From the NCBI GenBank assembly GCA_019828545.1, contig JACVRA010000157.1, positions 62,001 to 126,000 on the forward strand: a stretch of DNA of 64,000 nucleotides, given 5' to 3'. This document shows, one piece after another, positions 1 through 10,377 of this stretch. Source of the stretch: Paracamarosporium sp. OC-R06-R3 (lineage: Eukaryota; Ascomycota; Dothideomycetes; Pleosporales; Didymosphaeriaceae). A program made the position numbers and the translations under genes. Below the pieces are notes generated by a model, which had not been told where the DNA came from, did not search any database, and worked only from the letters and a program-made list of their open reading frames with translations. Position 1 is the first letter of the stretch, and each line of letters starts with the position of its first letter.

Positions 1-406
1 TGGCCGTAACATTCCTCCGTTCGTCGCCCTCTGGAATATCCTTCATCTTCTGCGCAAGCTTGGCCTCCCAGACAGCCAGCGTCTTCTCCTTATCGTCCAT
101 TGTCTTCACGATGCCGAAGAGGTATTGCGCATTGGCGTACTGGCCCAAAAAGAAGAGCGCTATCGCGCGCCGTAGTTGGGAATCCTTGATGAGCTCGCGG
201 CGGCCGCGTTTGTGGGCGAGGGCGACGGCCTTCTCGGCATCTTCGAGAGCTTCTGTGTATCTGGACGATCGCTGGTAGGCCGTGGAGCGCTTGACGTAAT
301 AGTCGACAGCGCCGGGGTTCTGCTCTATCGCCTTGGTATAGAGTTCAATCGCTTCGTCGTACTTGCTGGCAGAGAGCGCAGCTGCGCCGCGGGCTGCTTG
401 GTCCAT
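1..406 (-). CDS. sgt1: SGT1-like TPR co-chaperone, N-terminal part (runs off the left edge)
   Basis: The ATG is at 406-404 and the frame stays open to base 1, so 135 residues are visible and the C-terminus lies outside the window. The visible part is a run of TPR helices: it opens MDQAARGAAALSASKYDEAI, followed by an EQNPGAVDYYVKRSTAYQR repeat and a RGRRELIKDSQLRRAIALF helix. This order matches fungal Sgt1, an Hsp90 co-chaperone with TPR, CS and SGS domains that acts in SCF ubiquitin ligase and kinetochore assembly. The CS and SGS domains would lie left of the window. No intron is needed in the visible part. The gene is transcribed away from the secreted-protein gene at 951. The identification rests on motif recognition. 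Confidence 0.82.
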   Translation of the reverse strand, partial: MDQAARGAAALSASKYDEAIELYTKAIEQNPGAVDYYVKRSTAYQRSSRYTEALEDAEKAVALAHKRGRRELIKDSQLRRAIALFFLGQYANAQYLFGIVKTMDDKEKTLAVWEAKLAQKMKDIPEGDERRNVTA

Positions 407-950
407 GGTGGGGTAGCTCTGGAGCAGCTCTGGTGTCGAGTGAACGAGGCTATGATGCGAGGAGATTGGGAAGGTAAATACAAAGGAATCGGACGGGAAT
501 GACTGGTGGTTAAGTAAAGGGCCCGCCGCGCAGGCTGCAGTCAAGGTTCGTAGAAAGTTCCATGGTCGCGGCTTCCCTTTGACGCCTGGTGCCCGCCTGA
601 CTAAGATTAAGTGGGTCCAAAGATTCACCCCGAGCGCGGAACGCTTACTTTCACCACGACGGCGCAGTTCACGCTCACACTCATGTCACGCGATACGTCG
701 GCTTTGTGAGGGTGCAGTATACCTCGAGACTCAGTTCCTTCAGTCTTGGTGGCTCGTCGCTTAGTGCATCAAGCGTCGCTTTGTTGGCGTTTGTTCTGTC
801 TGTCTCCTTTTTCGGAAACCCTGCGGCCCCCCTTGCGTTACCGTACCCACGCGACAAATATTGTGGCTGTCCAGCCTTTACGCCACATCTTGCCGATCAA
901 CTTCCTTTCCTTTCTTGTGAATCTGTTTTCGACATGCAGCGGTAGTGAAC
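407..950. promoter_or_regulatory. Divergent promoter region between SGT1 and the secreted protein gene
   Basis: These 544 bp separate two divergently transcribed genes. ORFs here on the + strand are short and show no protein-like features. There is a pyrimidine-rich stretch near 780-830. No clear TATA box or palindrome was seen. Confidence 0.4.
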
Positions 951-1910
951 ATGCTGCATCTTCTTGTGCTGGCTGTGGCGTTCGCGCTCGCCGCGGCTCA
1001 AGGCAACGCAGAATGGCAGAAACCGCTGCCAAAATCTCCCGGCGCAGCCAACTGTGGCCGAGGTCGTAAGAACGTTCATATTGGCAGCACTTTTACCTTC
1101 CATGTGAGTTGGAGGCTGAACGACGCTTACGAGGTGCAGTTACTGAACCACATCTAGATGAACGGCGACTGGCGCTACTATTTCACCGATTACTTCCCTT
1201 CGGACTGGCATTGCGACCGAGGAGAACTCACTCAGCTTCACTTCAGTGTTTTAGATGACTTCACCAACCGGATTGCTCCGATCGTGTCCGACCGTTTCTC
1301 CAAGGGTAAACCGAAGAAGCCGGGAAACCAGCAGTCTTCGTTGATGATCACGATTCCATTGGACACCGAAGCCGAAGGACCGCTAGCGCTGGAGCCAGAG
1401 CCGGGATGGAAGCTCTTCCACCACATGGACACTAGCATCGACATTATGTGGACTCCCACGAAGCAACCGGGGCGCAGAGTAAATGTTACGTCCATCCATA
1501 TGGACAAGGGGATTTCCCTAAGCTCAACTACAAGTCCGATCAATCTCGCCCTTCACACCCCGTATATCAACCTCCCAAGCGACATTTACGATTTCCTCGC
1601 CCGGATCGCAAAACCTGAACGCTTTGATATGGGAAGAGGCATGGAGTCCGTGGAGCTAGTAAGCTGCAACTCCACAGCAACCTTCCCGAACATCAACTTC
1701 AAACTCGAAGGCGGCGCGCAGCAGCTCATCGTCAAGCCCTCGCAATATGTTCTTCACGTCAGCCAAAGTCTCGGCGGACCGTTCACCGGGAAGTGCGTGC
1801 TTCTCGCTAAGAGAGGTGGAGGTGGCGATTTAGAAGTTGGATATGCAGCATTAAGAGGCAGGACGGTATGGTTCGACTGGGCGAATGCAAGGACTGGGTT
1901 TCAGACGTGA
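951..1910 (+). CDS. Secreted aspartic-protease-like protein lacking the catalytic motif
   Basis: Two exons, 951-1103 and 1158-1910, joined across a 54 bp intron (GTGAGT ... TAG), give 301 aa. The ATG at 951 is preferred over the in-frame GTG at 945. The N-terminus MLHLLVLAVAFALAAAQG is a typical signal peptide. The C-terminal half follows the A1 pepsin fold: PYINLPSDIYDFL, then FPNINFKLEGGAQQLIVKPS, a lone GKCVLL cysteine segment and GRTVWFDWANARTGF, which mirrors the family's VFDYGNNRVGFA ending. Where the second catalytic DTG should stand the sequence reads NLALHTPYINLP. At 301 aa there is also no room for a normal N-terminal lobe with its own DTG. I infer a secreted protein with a degenerate pepsin C-lobe and no protease activity. 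A missed upstream exon is the alternative. Confidence 0.66.
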
Positions 1911-3319
1911 GGGTGTGTTACTTGAGGATAGCTTGGAGAACAGAGATACCCGGTGTTTTTGTACATGATATTCATATAGACGTGTAATGTAATCTCTACT
2001 GTTTTGAAAGACCATTAGGAAATGAGTCGTCACGTGTAGACCCGCTCGCATAGGTATTTGTACCACAAGAGACGCAAAGTCTTACAATACAGTTCTATGC
2101 ATTTCATATTTGCCTATCTACCTTGTGCTTACGAAAGTTTATCAAAACCTCCCCATCTCACGCCGCATTTCCCGCAAACCCCCCTTGACTAATCTATCTA
2201 TCTAACGCAGGTTTGCAAGTCACTCATTCTTTTATGACTGTACAAAACTAACATAAACCAAATAGCTAATTCTAACTCCTAGATCAAACAGCCCCGCAAC
2301 ACAACGCCATGCAAATAAGACTAGTAGTTTTCCTTCTCTACCTAGTTTACATTCTGTGAGGTCACGCAGAGGGTGATCAAAAAGAGGGTCAGAAGATTGT
2401 GTATCAACTATCTGTCGAGCTCTCAACTGAGCTGTGTGGCCTATATACGCTAGGTGCTAGGCAAACACGTGAGCACGTGCACCAAAGCTCCTGCACCAAA
2501 GCTCCTGCCGTCACACATTCCCTAACTTCACAGTCTATTACCTAGGTAAGGTTAAGTAGAAGTAGTAATGTTGTGTAAGAAGTAGGCGGAGGCCTGATCG
2601 AAAGAGGATCTGTGTGGCAAAGCAAAGAGGTGGTTTAGGAATAGGCCGATAAGTTAGCGGCGCAGGGGCAGTTATAGGGAAAATAGGAGAATAGGTAGAT
2701 AGGAGAGGAGGCGTGAACACGACAACACCAGACTAATAGGAACTGCAGACGATAGTACGATGTGATTTTGATAATATAGATCTCTACTCTATCAAGAATC
2801 CTCTTGATACTCTCTCGAGGCAGCCTAGGCACACAACAGTAATATAATATCTAGAGGAAATTGTTCACGAATAACTGAAGCCTTTAGAAATCCGAGCAAC
2901 TATTTTTGTTACTCTACTATACTCTGTACGCAGAGATGCTATAAACACAGTTTCCATTATATAGGAAGGACTTGACTGGGCTATAGCGTCTTGTTGTAAT
3001 TGGTCAGTTTAGTCAGGCTGAGATCTGCCTTGCGTGAGCTATAGGCAAATCATGGTGCTCGAAGCAGTGTTACACAAACAAGGTAATGACCGGTGAGTAA
3101 AGATGAGGCATTATTCATGACACGAAGAAACGCTCCGCCTAGTGCTGTATATTAGCCACGAGTCCGGCGTGGTTTTCCACCTGTTGCAAATTCTCCGCCC
3201 ATTTCCTACGCTTTGATAATATACTATCACCTGGCACCTCTTACGTCATGGATATACCGCCTTCGGGAGAGCTCGTGTTGCGATCAATAGATAGTGGAGG
3301 CTTCACATAGACCGGCTAG
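1911..3319. other. Intergenic region, 1.4 kb, no gene recognised
   Basis: Moderately AT-rich. ORFs are short and look random. A 14 bp unit (GCACCAAAGCTCCT) is present twice in tandem at about 2478-2505. A short ATG-led reading frame at 3248 could be a first exon of the next gene (see that entry). Confidence 0.5.
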
Positions 3320-5485
3320 GTGGACTGGATCGCTTTCCTGAAGGGCACTGCAGAAGCCACAGTCGCTATTCTCACTCGTCTTGCAGGGTCAGGAGTCGAT
3401 GCAGTTACTGTACTTGTGGCCCAAAAAACGTTTTCGACGATGCGACTATCCTCGCAAAGCGAGGCAGACGTCATCACTGCCTTGTCCGCTCTCCGCGCGT
3501 TTGGGGCTTTCGGCGACATTTTATGGTTCGGATTTGGGGTGAGGCACGTTACAAAGTTACTTGCGCAATCTAAGGAAGGGCTAGGTGTCGTTGCGTTATG
3601 TGGAGCTCTTTCAGAGTGCCATAGCGTTGATATCTCAGCAAAAATACTTTCTGCTTATGCCGACACAAGCGGTGTACCTAGGGACCTCAATCCGAGTTTG
3701 TCGCAATGGAAGCAGTTGGCGACTACTTGCAGTGGCTGTTTGACCAATTCAGAGTTCAGCAAAGTCGTACGCAAGTTCATCGATCCTTATCGAACAGACC
3801 TTGCGGTTTGGCCACATCAAGCCTCGACACCGCATAGCCTTGCCGAAGCATTGGTTGCATTATTTAAAGTCTCCACGGGTACCTTGCGCTCGATAGAATT
3901 CACAGGGGGCCCAGATTGCGCATGGCTTGGGGCTGTCGCAGAGTGGCTCCTCGGTCTCTCGGTCTGTGTGGAGGATGCCACTGGTATACCTCTTGTTCTT
4001 GGAGAGCATGGAGACGGAAGTGACCCTCAAGTCAGAATTCTCTATATTGTACCAGGTGTGCTTCCACCTTCAGACATGCGACAGGGGACTTCACTTGTTT
4101 CGAAGAAGAGTTTCAGGTTGGAAGAGCTTAGTTATATGATTCATCCAACCGCTCAACGTTACGACCCCGTACTCAATTGCCGAATACCATGGGATAAAAT
4201 CCTCCAGCAAACGTTCGGACGAAAGACCTTGGATCAGCTCCTTGACGGGTTGAGTACGACTTTTGTTACAGCGATTGGCAGTGCGGCCTGTATCTACGAG
4301 CATTTGGTCAAAGGTAATACAAACGATGATTGCCGACTGCACGACAACATCCTCCATTTGGAGGTCTGCTCTGACCTTGGTCTCCTCTCGACAATGTCTC
4401 AAAATATTCCAGAGATTCCTGAATCCTTGACCCAGAAGGCGCGAGATCACCTAGGAAGAACCCTGAATGATGCTACCATGGCATATGAAAATGCGGTAGT
4501 AAAGTTGGCAATGAGCTGTGAATGCCAATATCATTATTTCTGGACTGAAAGTACATTGCGTTATCACAGAACAGAATCTTTTCAGTTTAACTCGACCTGT
4601 TTGGTATCGTTGGTAGAACTAATTGTCATGTTAGCTCGATGGAGGCCGGTATTCATCACGGATGAGAACATATCTCCCTCCCAAGCAGGTGTCTACTCTT
4701 TGTATCATCGGCTTTGGAATGACCGAGATACATATGGGGTCAGCAAGTTGCACACGTATGATGGCATGTCTCCCATCGAAATGGGTTCAACTTTGTATAG
4801 CGGGACACCACCGGAAACCGAAAACTGGCATGAACTATCCGCCATCACCCATAGAGGGCTTTGTTTCTACTTGGACTCTTTATGTGGGATTTCGGAAGGT
4901 CCCGAGAATATGATTCTTACGCATGTTGTCCCTGGTGAAATAGAACTGGACAAACGGTATTTCTCGCGTGTCAGAGACGGTACCCGCGGGCCACCGGCAT
5001 ATTTTACGAGTAAGGTTCAGAATATTGACAACATCTCCAATCCTCTCACAGCAGTACGTTGTGAGATATCTGTCGAAGCTGTGGCTGTAGATGAGGATTC
5101 ATACGTCTCGTTCTCATATCGCCTTGACAGCAAGTTAGGGGCCGCGTGGGTCCCTCCTGCGTGGCTGACCTTACAATCACTTCAAACATACGGTCGGATT
5201 CCGTGTAATCGGTACAAATGCGATGAGCTTGAACGCGTTCCACAGTTGCGGATTGTTCAAGGAGAAGGTAGAGACAAAGCGCCCGAGGCATCATCTACTG
5301 TTAGGGTAGTGAGTAGCCATGGACCGGCTTGGTGTCTGGCTTTCATGTCGGCATGGGATGCGTTGACAGCGTCACAGCTGCCCCCAGAGAGTAAGAAGCC
5401 GTTATTACGAGGCAGAGAATGTTTGAGTTGCTGTATAAGAGCCTTAATGAAAAGAGATGGGCACACGTTAGTTTACCCAAAGTAG
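3320..5485 (+). CDS. Conserved fungal protein of unknown function (about 720 aa)
   Basis: An open frame of 721 codons without introns. It opens DWIAFLKGTAEATVAILTRL and goes on with ALRAFGAFGDILWFGFGVRH and AEWLLGLSVCVEDATG. I recognise this as a family of long fungal proteins near plasma-membrane or signalling annotations, but know of no assigned function. The protein has hydrophobic patches but no convincing signal peptide or catalytic motif; a Cys pair CEC-Q-YHYF lies near residue 400. The start is the problem: the codon before DWIAF is GTG at 3320, and the next in-frame ATG (about 3440) would remove the conserved N-terminus. One option is a mutated ATG. Another is a 9-codon exon at 3248-3274 (MDIPPSGEL) spliced to 3320 across a 45 bp GTGTTG...CTAG intron, which keeps the frame. 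Confidence 0.62.
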   Translation: MDWIAFLKGTAEATVAILTRLAGSGVDAVTVLVAQKTFSTMRLSSQSEADVITALSALRAFGAFGDILWFGFGVRHVTKLLAQSKEGLGVVALCGALSECHSVDISAKILSAYADTSGVPRDLNPSLSQWKQLATTCSGCLTNSEFSKVVRKFIDPYRTDLAVWPHQASTPHSLAEALVALFKVSTGTLRSIEFTGGPDCAWLGAVAEWLLGLSVCVEDATGIPLVLGEHGDGSDPQVRILYIVPGVLPPSDMRQGTSLVSKKSFRLEELSYMIHPTAQRYDPVLNCRIPWDKILQQTFGRKTLDQLLDGLSTTFVTAIGSAACIYEHLVKGNTNDDCRLHDNILHLEVCSDLGLLSTMSQNIPEIPESLTQKARDHLGRTLNDATMAYENAVVKLAMSCECQYHYFWTESTLRYHRTESFQFNSTCLVSLVELIVMLARWRPVFITDENISPSQAGVYSLYHRLWNDRDTYGVSKLHTYDGMSPIEMGSTLYSGTPPETENWHELSAITHRGLCFYLDSLCGISEGPENMILTHVVPGEIELDKRYFSRVRDGTRGPPAYFTSKVQNIDNISNPLTAVRCEISVEAVAVDEDSYVSFSYRLDSKLGAAWVPPAWLTLQSLQTYGRIPCNRYKCDELERVPQLRIVQGEGRDKAPEASSTVRVVSSHGPAWCLAFMSAWDALTASQLPPESKKPLLRGRECLSCCIRALMKRDGHTLVYPK

Positions 5486-6150
5486 GTAAAGAAAAAGGTG
5501 AAGGTAAATAGTACGGTAGGACGTAGGATTGCAATATGTGAGTGTGTGGGTGGATAGAGGTGTGAAGATTGGGGTGAATGTAGCGACTCCGTGAAGATAA
5601 AATTCAAACTTTGGAAAATAGAACTGGATAGGACGTACGAGTGGATAAGTTGTGTTCGACTGAGCAAGCAACACTTTGGGTACCCAACAGACGCCGCAGA
5701 GATAAGGAAAGCGTGGATTGTATATTTTCTTCTCATCGATGCGGAGGAGATATCTCCATGAAATTCTTTGTCAGTACACCAATCTAACCACAACTACCTC
5801 AACCATGCCAGACACAACTGACATCCAGACACATGGACACCGCGATGCAAATCTTTTGATCTTGCCTTAGGCGATCTAAGCAACGACAGAACACGTATAT
5901 ATGTATACATATATGAAAACAGATTGATCCATGTTTCCTTCCCCCTCCATCATACAAGTGCAATGCATATTCTACCCAATCCCGTCGAAACCCCAAGCGC
6001 CATATACAACCTAAGAGGAGAGCAGGGATATCATGAGAGACAAACAGAAAAACATGGCGGAGAAGAGAAGAAGAAGCGAGGCCAGACCAAAAACAAGCTA
6101 CATATACACCATCCCAAACTTTTTTTTCGTCTTCTTCCTTCAAGCAAGCT
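5486..6150. other. Intergenic region between convergent genes
   Basis: 3' sides of the unknown protein and UGO1. Overlapping minus-strand ORFs here show no protein features. It holds the AT-rich palindrome annotated at 5897-5914 and a T-run near 6119-6127. Confidence 0.5.
5897..5914. repeat. Perfect 18 bp AT-rich palindrome
   Basis: ATATATGTATACATATAT is its own reverse complement. It lies between the 3' ends of two convergent genes, so a hairpin or 3'-end-processing role is possible but unproven. Simple low-complexity sequence is the null explanation. Confidence 0.6.
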
Positions 6151-7725
6151 TTAAAACTCACCCCCGCCACCCCCCAACGCAGCAGCGCCCCACACGCCCA
6201 CCAACCCCCAAAACCCCACTCTCCACCCCCTCCACAACCCATGTAGGCCCTGACCCTTCCGTATCCTTGTCCGCGCCGAAAAACTCGCCGCAGCTTTCCC
6301 TTTCGCCGCAGCCGGCCCGACGACCTGCACACCCTCATCCCTCACAATGAACCACATAGTCCCCAGGACGCCCCTATACGGTCCCGGCTCCACGATAGTC
6401 TTGAAGCAGCGGATCGCAGGGTCCTCGTTCTCCATGCCGTAGACGGGGGACTTGAGAGGCCGAGCGGACGAATCCGGGTGGTGTCTGTATTCCGCGGCTA
6501 AACGTTGGTTTTCGTGGTCCTGGAGGACGGCGACTTGGCCACGCCGGAGGACGGTTTCGAGCGGGAGGCGGATGAAGAGCTCGGTGGTGGAGGAGAGGAA
6601 GGTGGAGAATGAGTATGCGGTTGGCGTGACGATGGGGTCTATGGAGAGGAAGGTGCGGAGGAAGAGGGGTGTCGAAGAGGAGACGAAGGTTGGGATTGTG
6701 GCGTGGAGGAGAGTCGCTGGGAGGAGGTTTGCAGGGACGGAGAAGGACGGGAGGAGCGAGAGGGAGGGGTATATGGTGCGTGGGGGCGCGGAGGTCGGTG
6801 TGACGATGAGGCGCGTGCGGATGAGGTCTAGGGGCGCGAGAAGCGTTGCTGCGACGGCGGTGGCGGCTACGGCTACGCCGAGGGACATTAGGGGAGAAGG
6901 ACTGTCTATGATGTCGAGGCCTCCGATGCCGCTTGCGCTGGTGCCTATGAGACCTGGGTCCGGCACGTTGAGGAGCGCGGAGAGCATGCTGCGCGTCCAG
7001 CTCTCGGTCGTCTTGAGAAGGAAGTTGTATATGAATGTGACATTTGTGCCTTTCCACACGCCCCAGGCCGCCTCTTTCTGCCAAAGTTGTGCTATCACCT
7101 CGAGGAGCGAGTCTGCTTTCCTAAGTTCTAGTTTTCGCGGCGCAGGCGGCGGTGCTTGTGTAGGTGTGCTGTCTCGTGACCGGCTGGACGCATGCCTTCT
7201 TCTCTTTTGCGGGCTTCTTGAGCGTGAGCCGCCCCGCTCATAGCTCGGACTGCGCAGCGAGGGTGCCGTGCTCGTGAAGTAACCCGGCGATTCATCGTCG
7301 GATTCGTCGGAAGGGTAATCCTCGAATTTCCCACTTGCAAACGAGTTGGGTCGACTCTTGATTTCATCGCCGTTCAGCCTTAGGCCTGGTGGCGCCTGTC
7401 CTTGGGCCTGATGCACCTGCAGCAGCGTCTTCGCAACCTCAAAGGGCTGGGCCAGCAGCACCGACGTGTAGTTCCACAGCGCCTGATCCAGCAGCTTCTT
7501 CGCGTGTTCCGCCACACTCGGCGAGCTATCCGGAAAGTACGAGTCGTAGTCGAGGTCGGACAGGATGTCGCGAGCCTGGCTGCCAAAGCTCGGCTTGGGG
7601 GTACGCGACGAATACGCGGGTGCCGCGGACGAGGAATTATTCTGCGGCTGCTCGGGCGGCAAGCCAATCGAGGGCGGGATGTAGTAGGGCCGCAGCGGAT
7701 TCGGGGCGTCGCGCGAGGTCGCCAT
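6151..7725 (-). CDS. ugo1: Ugo1-like mitochondrial outer-membrane fusion protein
   Basis: A single exon of 524 aa. The ATG at 7725 is chosen because the longer frame begins with GTG and the family starts here (MATSRDAPNPLRPYYIPPSI). Three degenerate mitochondrial-carrier signatures of the P-x-[DE] type are visible: QPFEVAKTLLQV, APLDLIRTRLIV and LPLETVLRRGQV. A charged, Ser/Arg-rich loop (GGSRSRSPQKRRRHASSRSR) sits between repeats 1 and 2. Ugo1 is a modified carrier protein that links the outer-membrane GTPase Fzo1 with inner-membrane Mgm1 during mitochondrial fusion. Its carrier motifs are relaxed, as here. The glycine-rich last residues (ALGGGGGEF) are unusual. It is convergent with the gene at 3320. 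Confidence 0.85.
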   Translation of the reverse strand: MATSRDAPNPLRPYYIPPSIGLPPEQPQNNSSSAAPAYSSRTPKPSFGSQARDILSDLDYDSYFPDSSPSVAEHAKKLLDQALWNYTSVLLAQPFEVAKTLLQVHQAQGQAPPGLRLNGDEIKSRPNSFASGKFEDYPSDESDDESPGYFTSTAPSLRSPSYERGGSRSRSPQKRRRHASSRSRDSTPTQAPPPAPRKLELRKADSLLEVIAQLWQKEAAWGVWKGTNVTFIYNFLLKTTESWTRSMLSALLNVPDPGLIGTSASGIGGLDIIDSPSPLMSLGVAVAATAVAATLLAPLDLIRTRLIVTPTSAPPRTIYPSLSLLPSFSVPANLLPATLLHATIPTFVSSSTPLFLRTFLSIDPIVTPTAYSFSTFLSSTTELFIRLPLETVLRRGQVAVLQDHENQRLAAEYRHHPDSSARPLKSPVYGMENEDPAIRCFKTIVEPGPYRGVLGTMWFIVRDEGVQVVGPAAAKGKAAASFSARTRIRKGQGLHGLWRGWRVGFWGLVGVWGAAALGGGGGEF

Positions 7726-8474
7726 GGCGTTCTGCGTGGAGGAGGAACAATAGGAGAGGCGGGAGTCGTGTTTTCCCACCAGGGTCGTGGAGAAAGTTAC
7801 ATGGGGTGTCGTGACGTTGATCCCGTACGACTATTTCACGTGACTCGGCCGAAACAGTTCCGGGCGGGGTCCGCAGGAGATCCGTAAGATCTCCGAGAGA
7901 GGTGCCTCGGGCCCAATGACAAGATGCTCCTAACAACATCGAAGTTATCGTGGTCGGCCTTGAATAACAAGACAAGCCTCCAGCATAGCTCAGCTCCAGC
8001 TCAGCTCAGTTCTTCCCATAGAAGCCTTTACCGAAGGAGAAGGAGGAGGAGGAGGAGGAGGAGGAGGAGGAGGAGGAAGAATGAGTGTAATATGTAACGG
8101 TCTTGTGTAAAGTTTTGAAAATATCGATGTAGGATCTTCTTCCGATAAAAGGACGTCACAGTGGAGGAAATGCCCCGCTCTGATATCTGTAGATAAAATG
8201 TAGCTTTAAGAGAATTCTTTACTGCTTATATATATACCATAGTCCTTGAGAATAGAGTGAAAGAAACGCTAAGGCCTCATCTCTATCACCCTGGAAGATT
8301 GCTAGTGTGCCATGGGCAACCGATGTTATGACGACTATTATCCCCTTTTCGAATGTCATCATAAGATGCTAAGCAGTCGTAGCAGAACTGATGTTTACAA
8401 AGAGTGCCTAAATTCAAGTGATCTGTTAGAATTTGCTTTACCACGAGCCCGTTTTACCACCCCGTGTCATGACC
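7726..8474. other. Intergenic region with microsatellite and CT/AG-rich elements
   Basis: It holds the UGO1 promoter and the 3' side of the RBR gene. There is an AGCTC-rich run at about 7985-8011, followed by the GGA microsatellite listed separately. The 61-codon + strand ORF at 8312 has no recognisable features. Confidence 0.5.
8036..8079. repeat. (AGG)n microsatellite
   Basis: About 14 consecutive AGG/GGA triplets flanked by AGAAGG and GGAAGAATG. This is non-coding purine-tract DNA in the promoter-side region of UGO1. Its length is likely to vary between isolates. Confidence 0.9.
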
Positions 8475-10377
8475 TCAGCATCCAGAACATAGGGTAGGAT
8501 AATGTCGTAAGCAGTTCCAACAGAACTCGTGACGGCATATCCGACCTATGGCGTGAAAAGGGTTAGCCAGGCAACGATAGACGTATTAGAGGGTCGGTTA
8601 CCTTGACCCGCTAGACGAAGGTCACATACGCCAGTGTCATGGTATCAGGTAGGAGATGCGCGAATGAGAGAGTTTACTTACAGGTCATATGAGCACTATC
8701 AGAGTAATGTTAGCAAATCTGTACAAGTCGAAAGAGGACGTGAACACTTACCATCCAGCATTCTTCTCAATTGCCCATCCGCAAGATACGTTGGGGCACC
8801 TTTTCGTTGTCGCTGCAATCGTTGCCAGGTTCGCCGATTCTCGTCTTTGCTTTCTGATTTCTTTTTCTACCATCCTCTGCCTTTTTTCACGTTGCCTTCT
8901 TAAACTTTCCTCCCTCTGCCTCTGCATCAACTCATCCCGCTCTCGACGTTCCTTGAGTTGCACTTCTTCCCTTCTCCTCGCCTCTTCTCGCTGCTCCTCA
9001 TCCATTAGACTCTGCGCAAACTTCGCATCGCGATCTTCTTGGTCACGGCGCTCTCGCTCTTGTGCCGCCTCCTCCTGTTCGAACCTCTCGATCTCAATAT
9101 CGAAAGCGCTGCGAAAACCGTGAGGATCAGCGAGGAACCGATCGTATTCGGCGCATGACATAGTATCGTGCCACTCCACGCGGTGCCGGAAACAGAAGCG
9201 GCCATTGCACCTGACGCAATTAACAATAGGGGCGCTCTCACCCGATTCGTGGACGTGAGCTGAGCCGCAACCCGTCCTAGGGCACCGGAAAAGGTTGGGA
9301 ATCTGGTCGATTGCGCGCTCCGATGCCCTTGTCTCGAAAAGCTTTGCTGTCGATGGATCGGCGTATTCTTGGATCTCATCAGCGGTCAGATATTCTGGGC
9401 ATTCGGGACAATTAACCAGCTTTTCGCTGAACGCATTGCTTCCCAGTCTTGCCTTGATGTGGGTTTCGAGACAGGTTAGGCATGTGCCTGTATGCTCGCA
9501 TCGCCTAGTCAGACCTCGAGATGGAAATAGAGCGAGGCCCTTTTCATCAAAGCAAACTACGCATTGTCTAGTGATAGAAGGAGATCTCTGCCTGCTTGAT
9601 GGATGATGGTTTCTATCGACTGGAGAATTTTCAGTCGGGTTCGGAAAGCTTTGAGTTGTGTTCAACTCTATGTCTCCAGGTAGATTTGGTTTAGCACTGG
9701 TATCAACAGCAAAGGGCGAAAATGACCCCAGCCAGGCCAGCCAGGTGGCTTGTGCCGACGGTTCGGCCTCCCTAATCGAATTAGGATGTGTCTGGATGGT
9801 AAAGCCTGGCGCGAAGGGAACATTTGGTAGTGTAGGCCCCCATGGTGTAGGTCCCCATAAACTGGCATCGTAGTGGGTATTCGTAAATTCAGATGATAAC
9901 GCGTTTTCCGTTGCGAACTCTTCTTGGAGTGCAATTGCTCTATATTCGGTTAGCAGTCGACTTGTGAACAGTGTGTATTCTGACTCTAAATGAAAAGCAC
10001 CAAGGAATGTAGAAATGTCGAACTTACATTTGTTCATCGTTTGCAATTTGAGTCTTATTGTGAGAATTTGATGTTGTCAAGCGGTGGAGCACCGGTTTGC
10101 GGGTGGGCACCAGTCGAGGACGAAGTTCTTCATTATGAAGTTTTGCGTCATGAACGAATTCATCGAGTGAGACCGTCGGTCGTTCATCCGTCGAGTTCCT
10201 GTTTCGTATGTTTCGGTTTCTACTAGCTTCAAGGCTGTGCGACGAGCCTGGGGCCCAACTCGCTCGTTGCTGCTCCTCGAAGATGATACGCTCGAATTGA
10301 GCCGACTGGTCTACCTTGTCCCTATCTTCATTCCTTTTCCCGATCCTATTTACCTTCTTAATTAGTTTGCGCAGCAT
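8475..10377 (-). CDS. RBR-type (RING1-IBR-RING2) E3 ubiquitin ligase
   Basis: Four exons: 10377-10028, 9960-8752, 8695-8682 and 8545-8475, giving 547 aa. RING1 begins CVVCFDEKGLALF and runs to LVNCPECPEYL. The IBR is FRCPRTGCGSAH ... VNCVRCNGRFCFRHR. A long charged coiled coil (QREESLRRQREKRQRMVEKE) separates it from RING2, which reads KRCPNVSCGWAIEKNAGC-AHMTC-RICRHEFCWNC. The catalytic RING2 cysteine (AGC-AHMTC) is present. RING2 is split by two introns of 56 and 136 bp around a 14 bp micro-exon; only this splice restores the Cys pattern. RBR ligases take ubiquitin on that cysteine before passing it to substrate. The coiled coil between IBR and RING2 is unusually long. The first intron (67 bp) is the least certain. 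Confidence 0.8.

Noticed and set aside
6452..7243. 263-codon + strand ORF
   Set aside because: It is antisense to UGO1 and Arg/Gly-rich, the usual shadow of a GC-rich gene; no domain seen.
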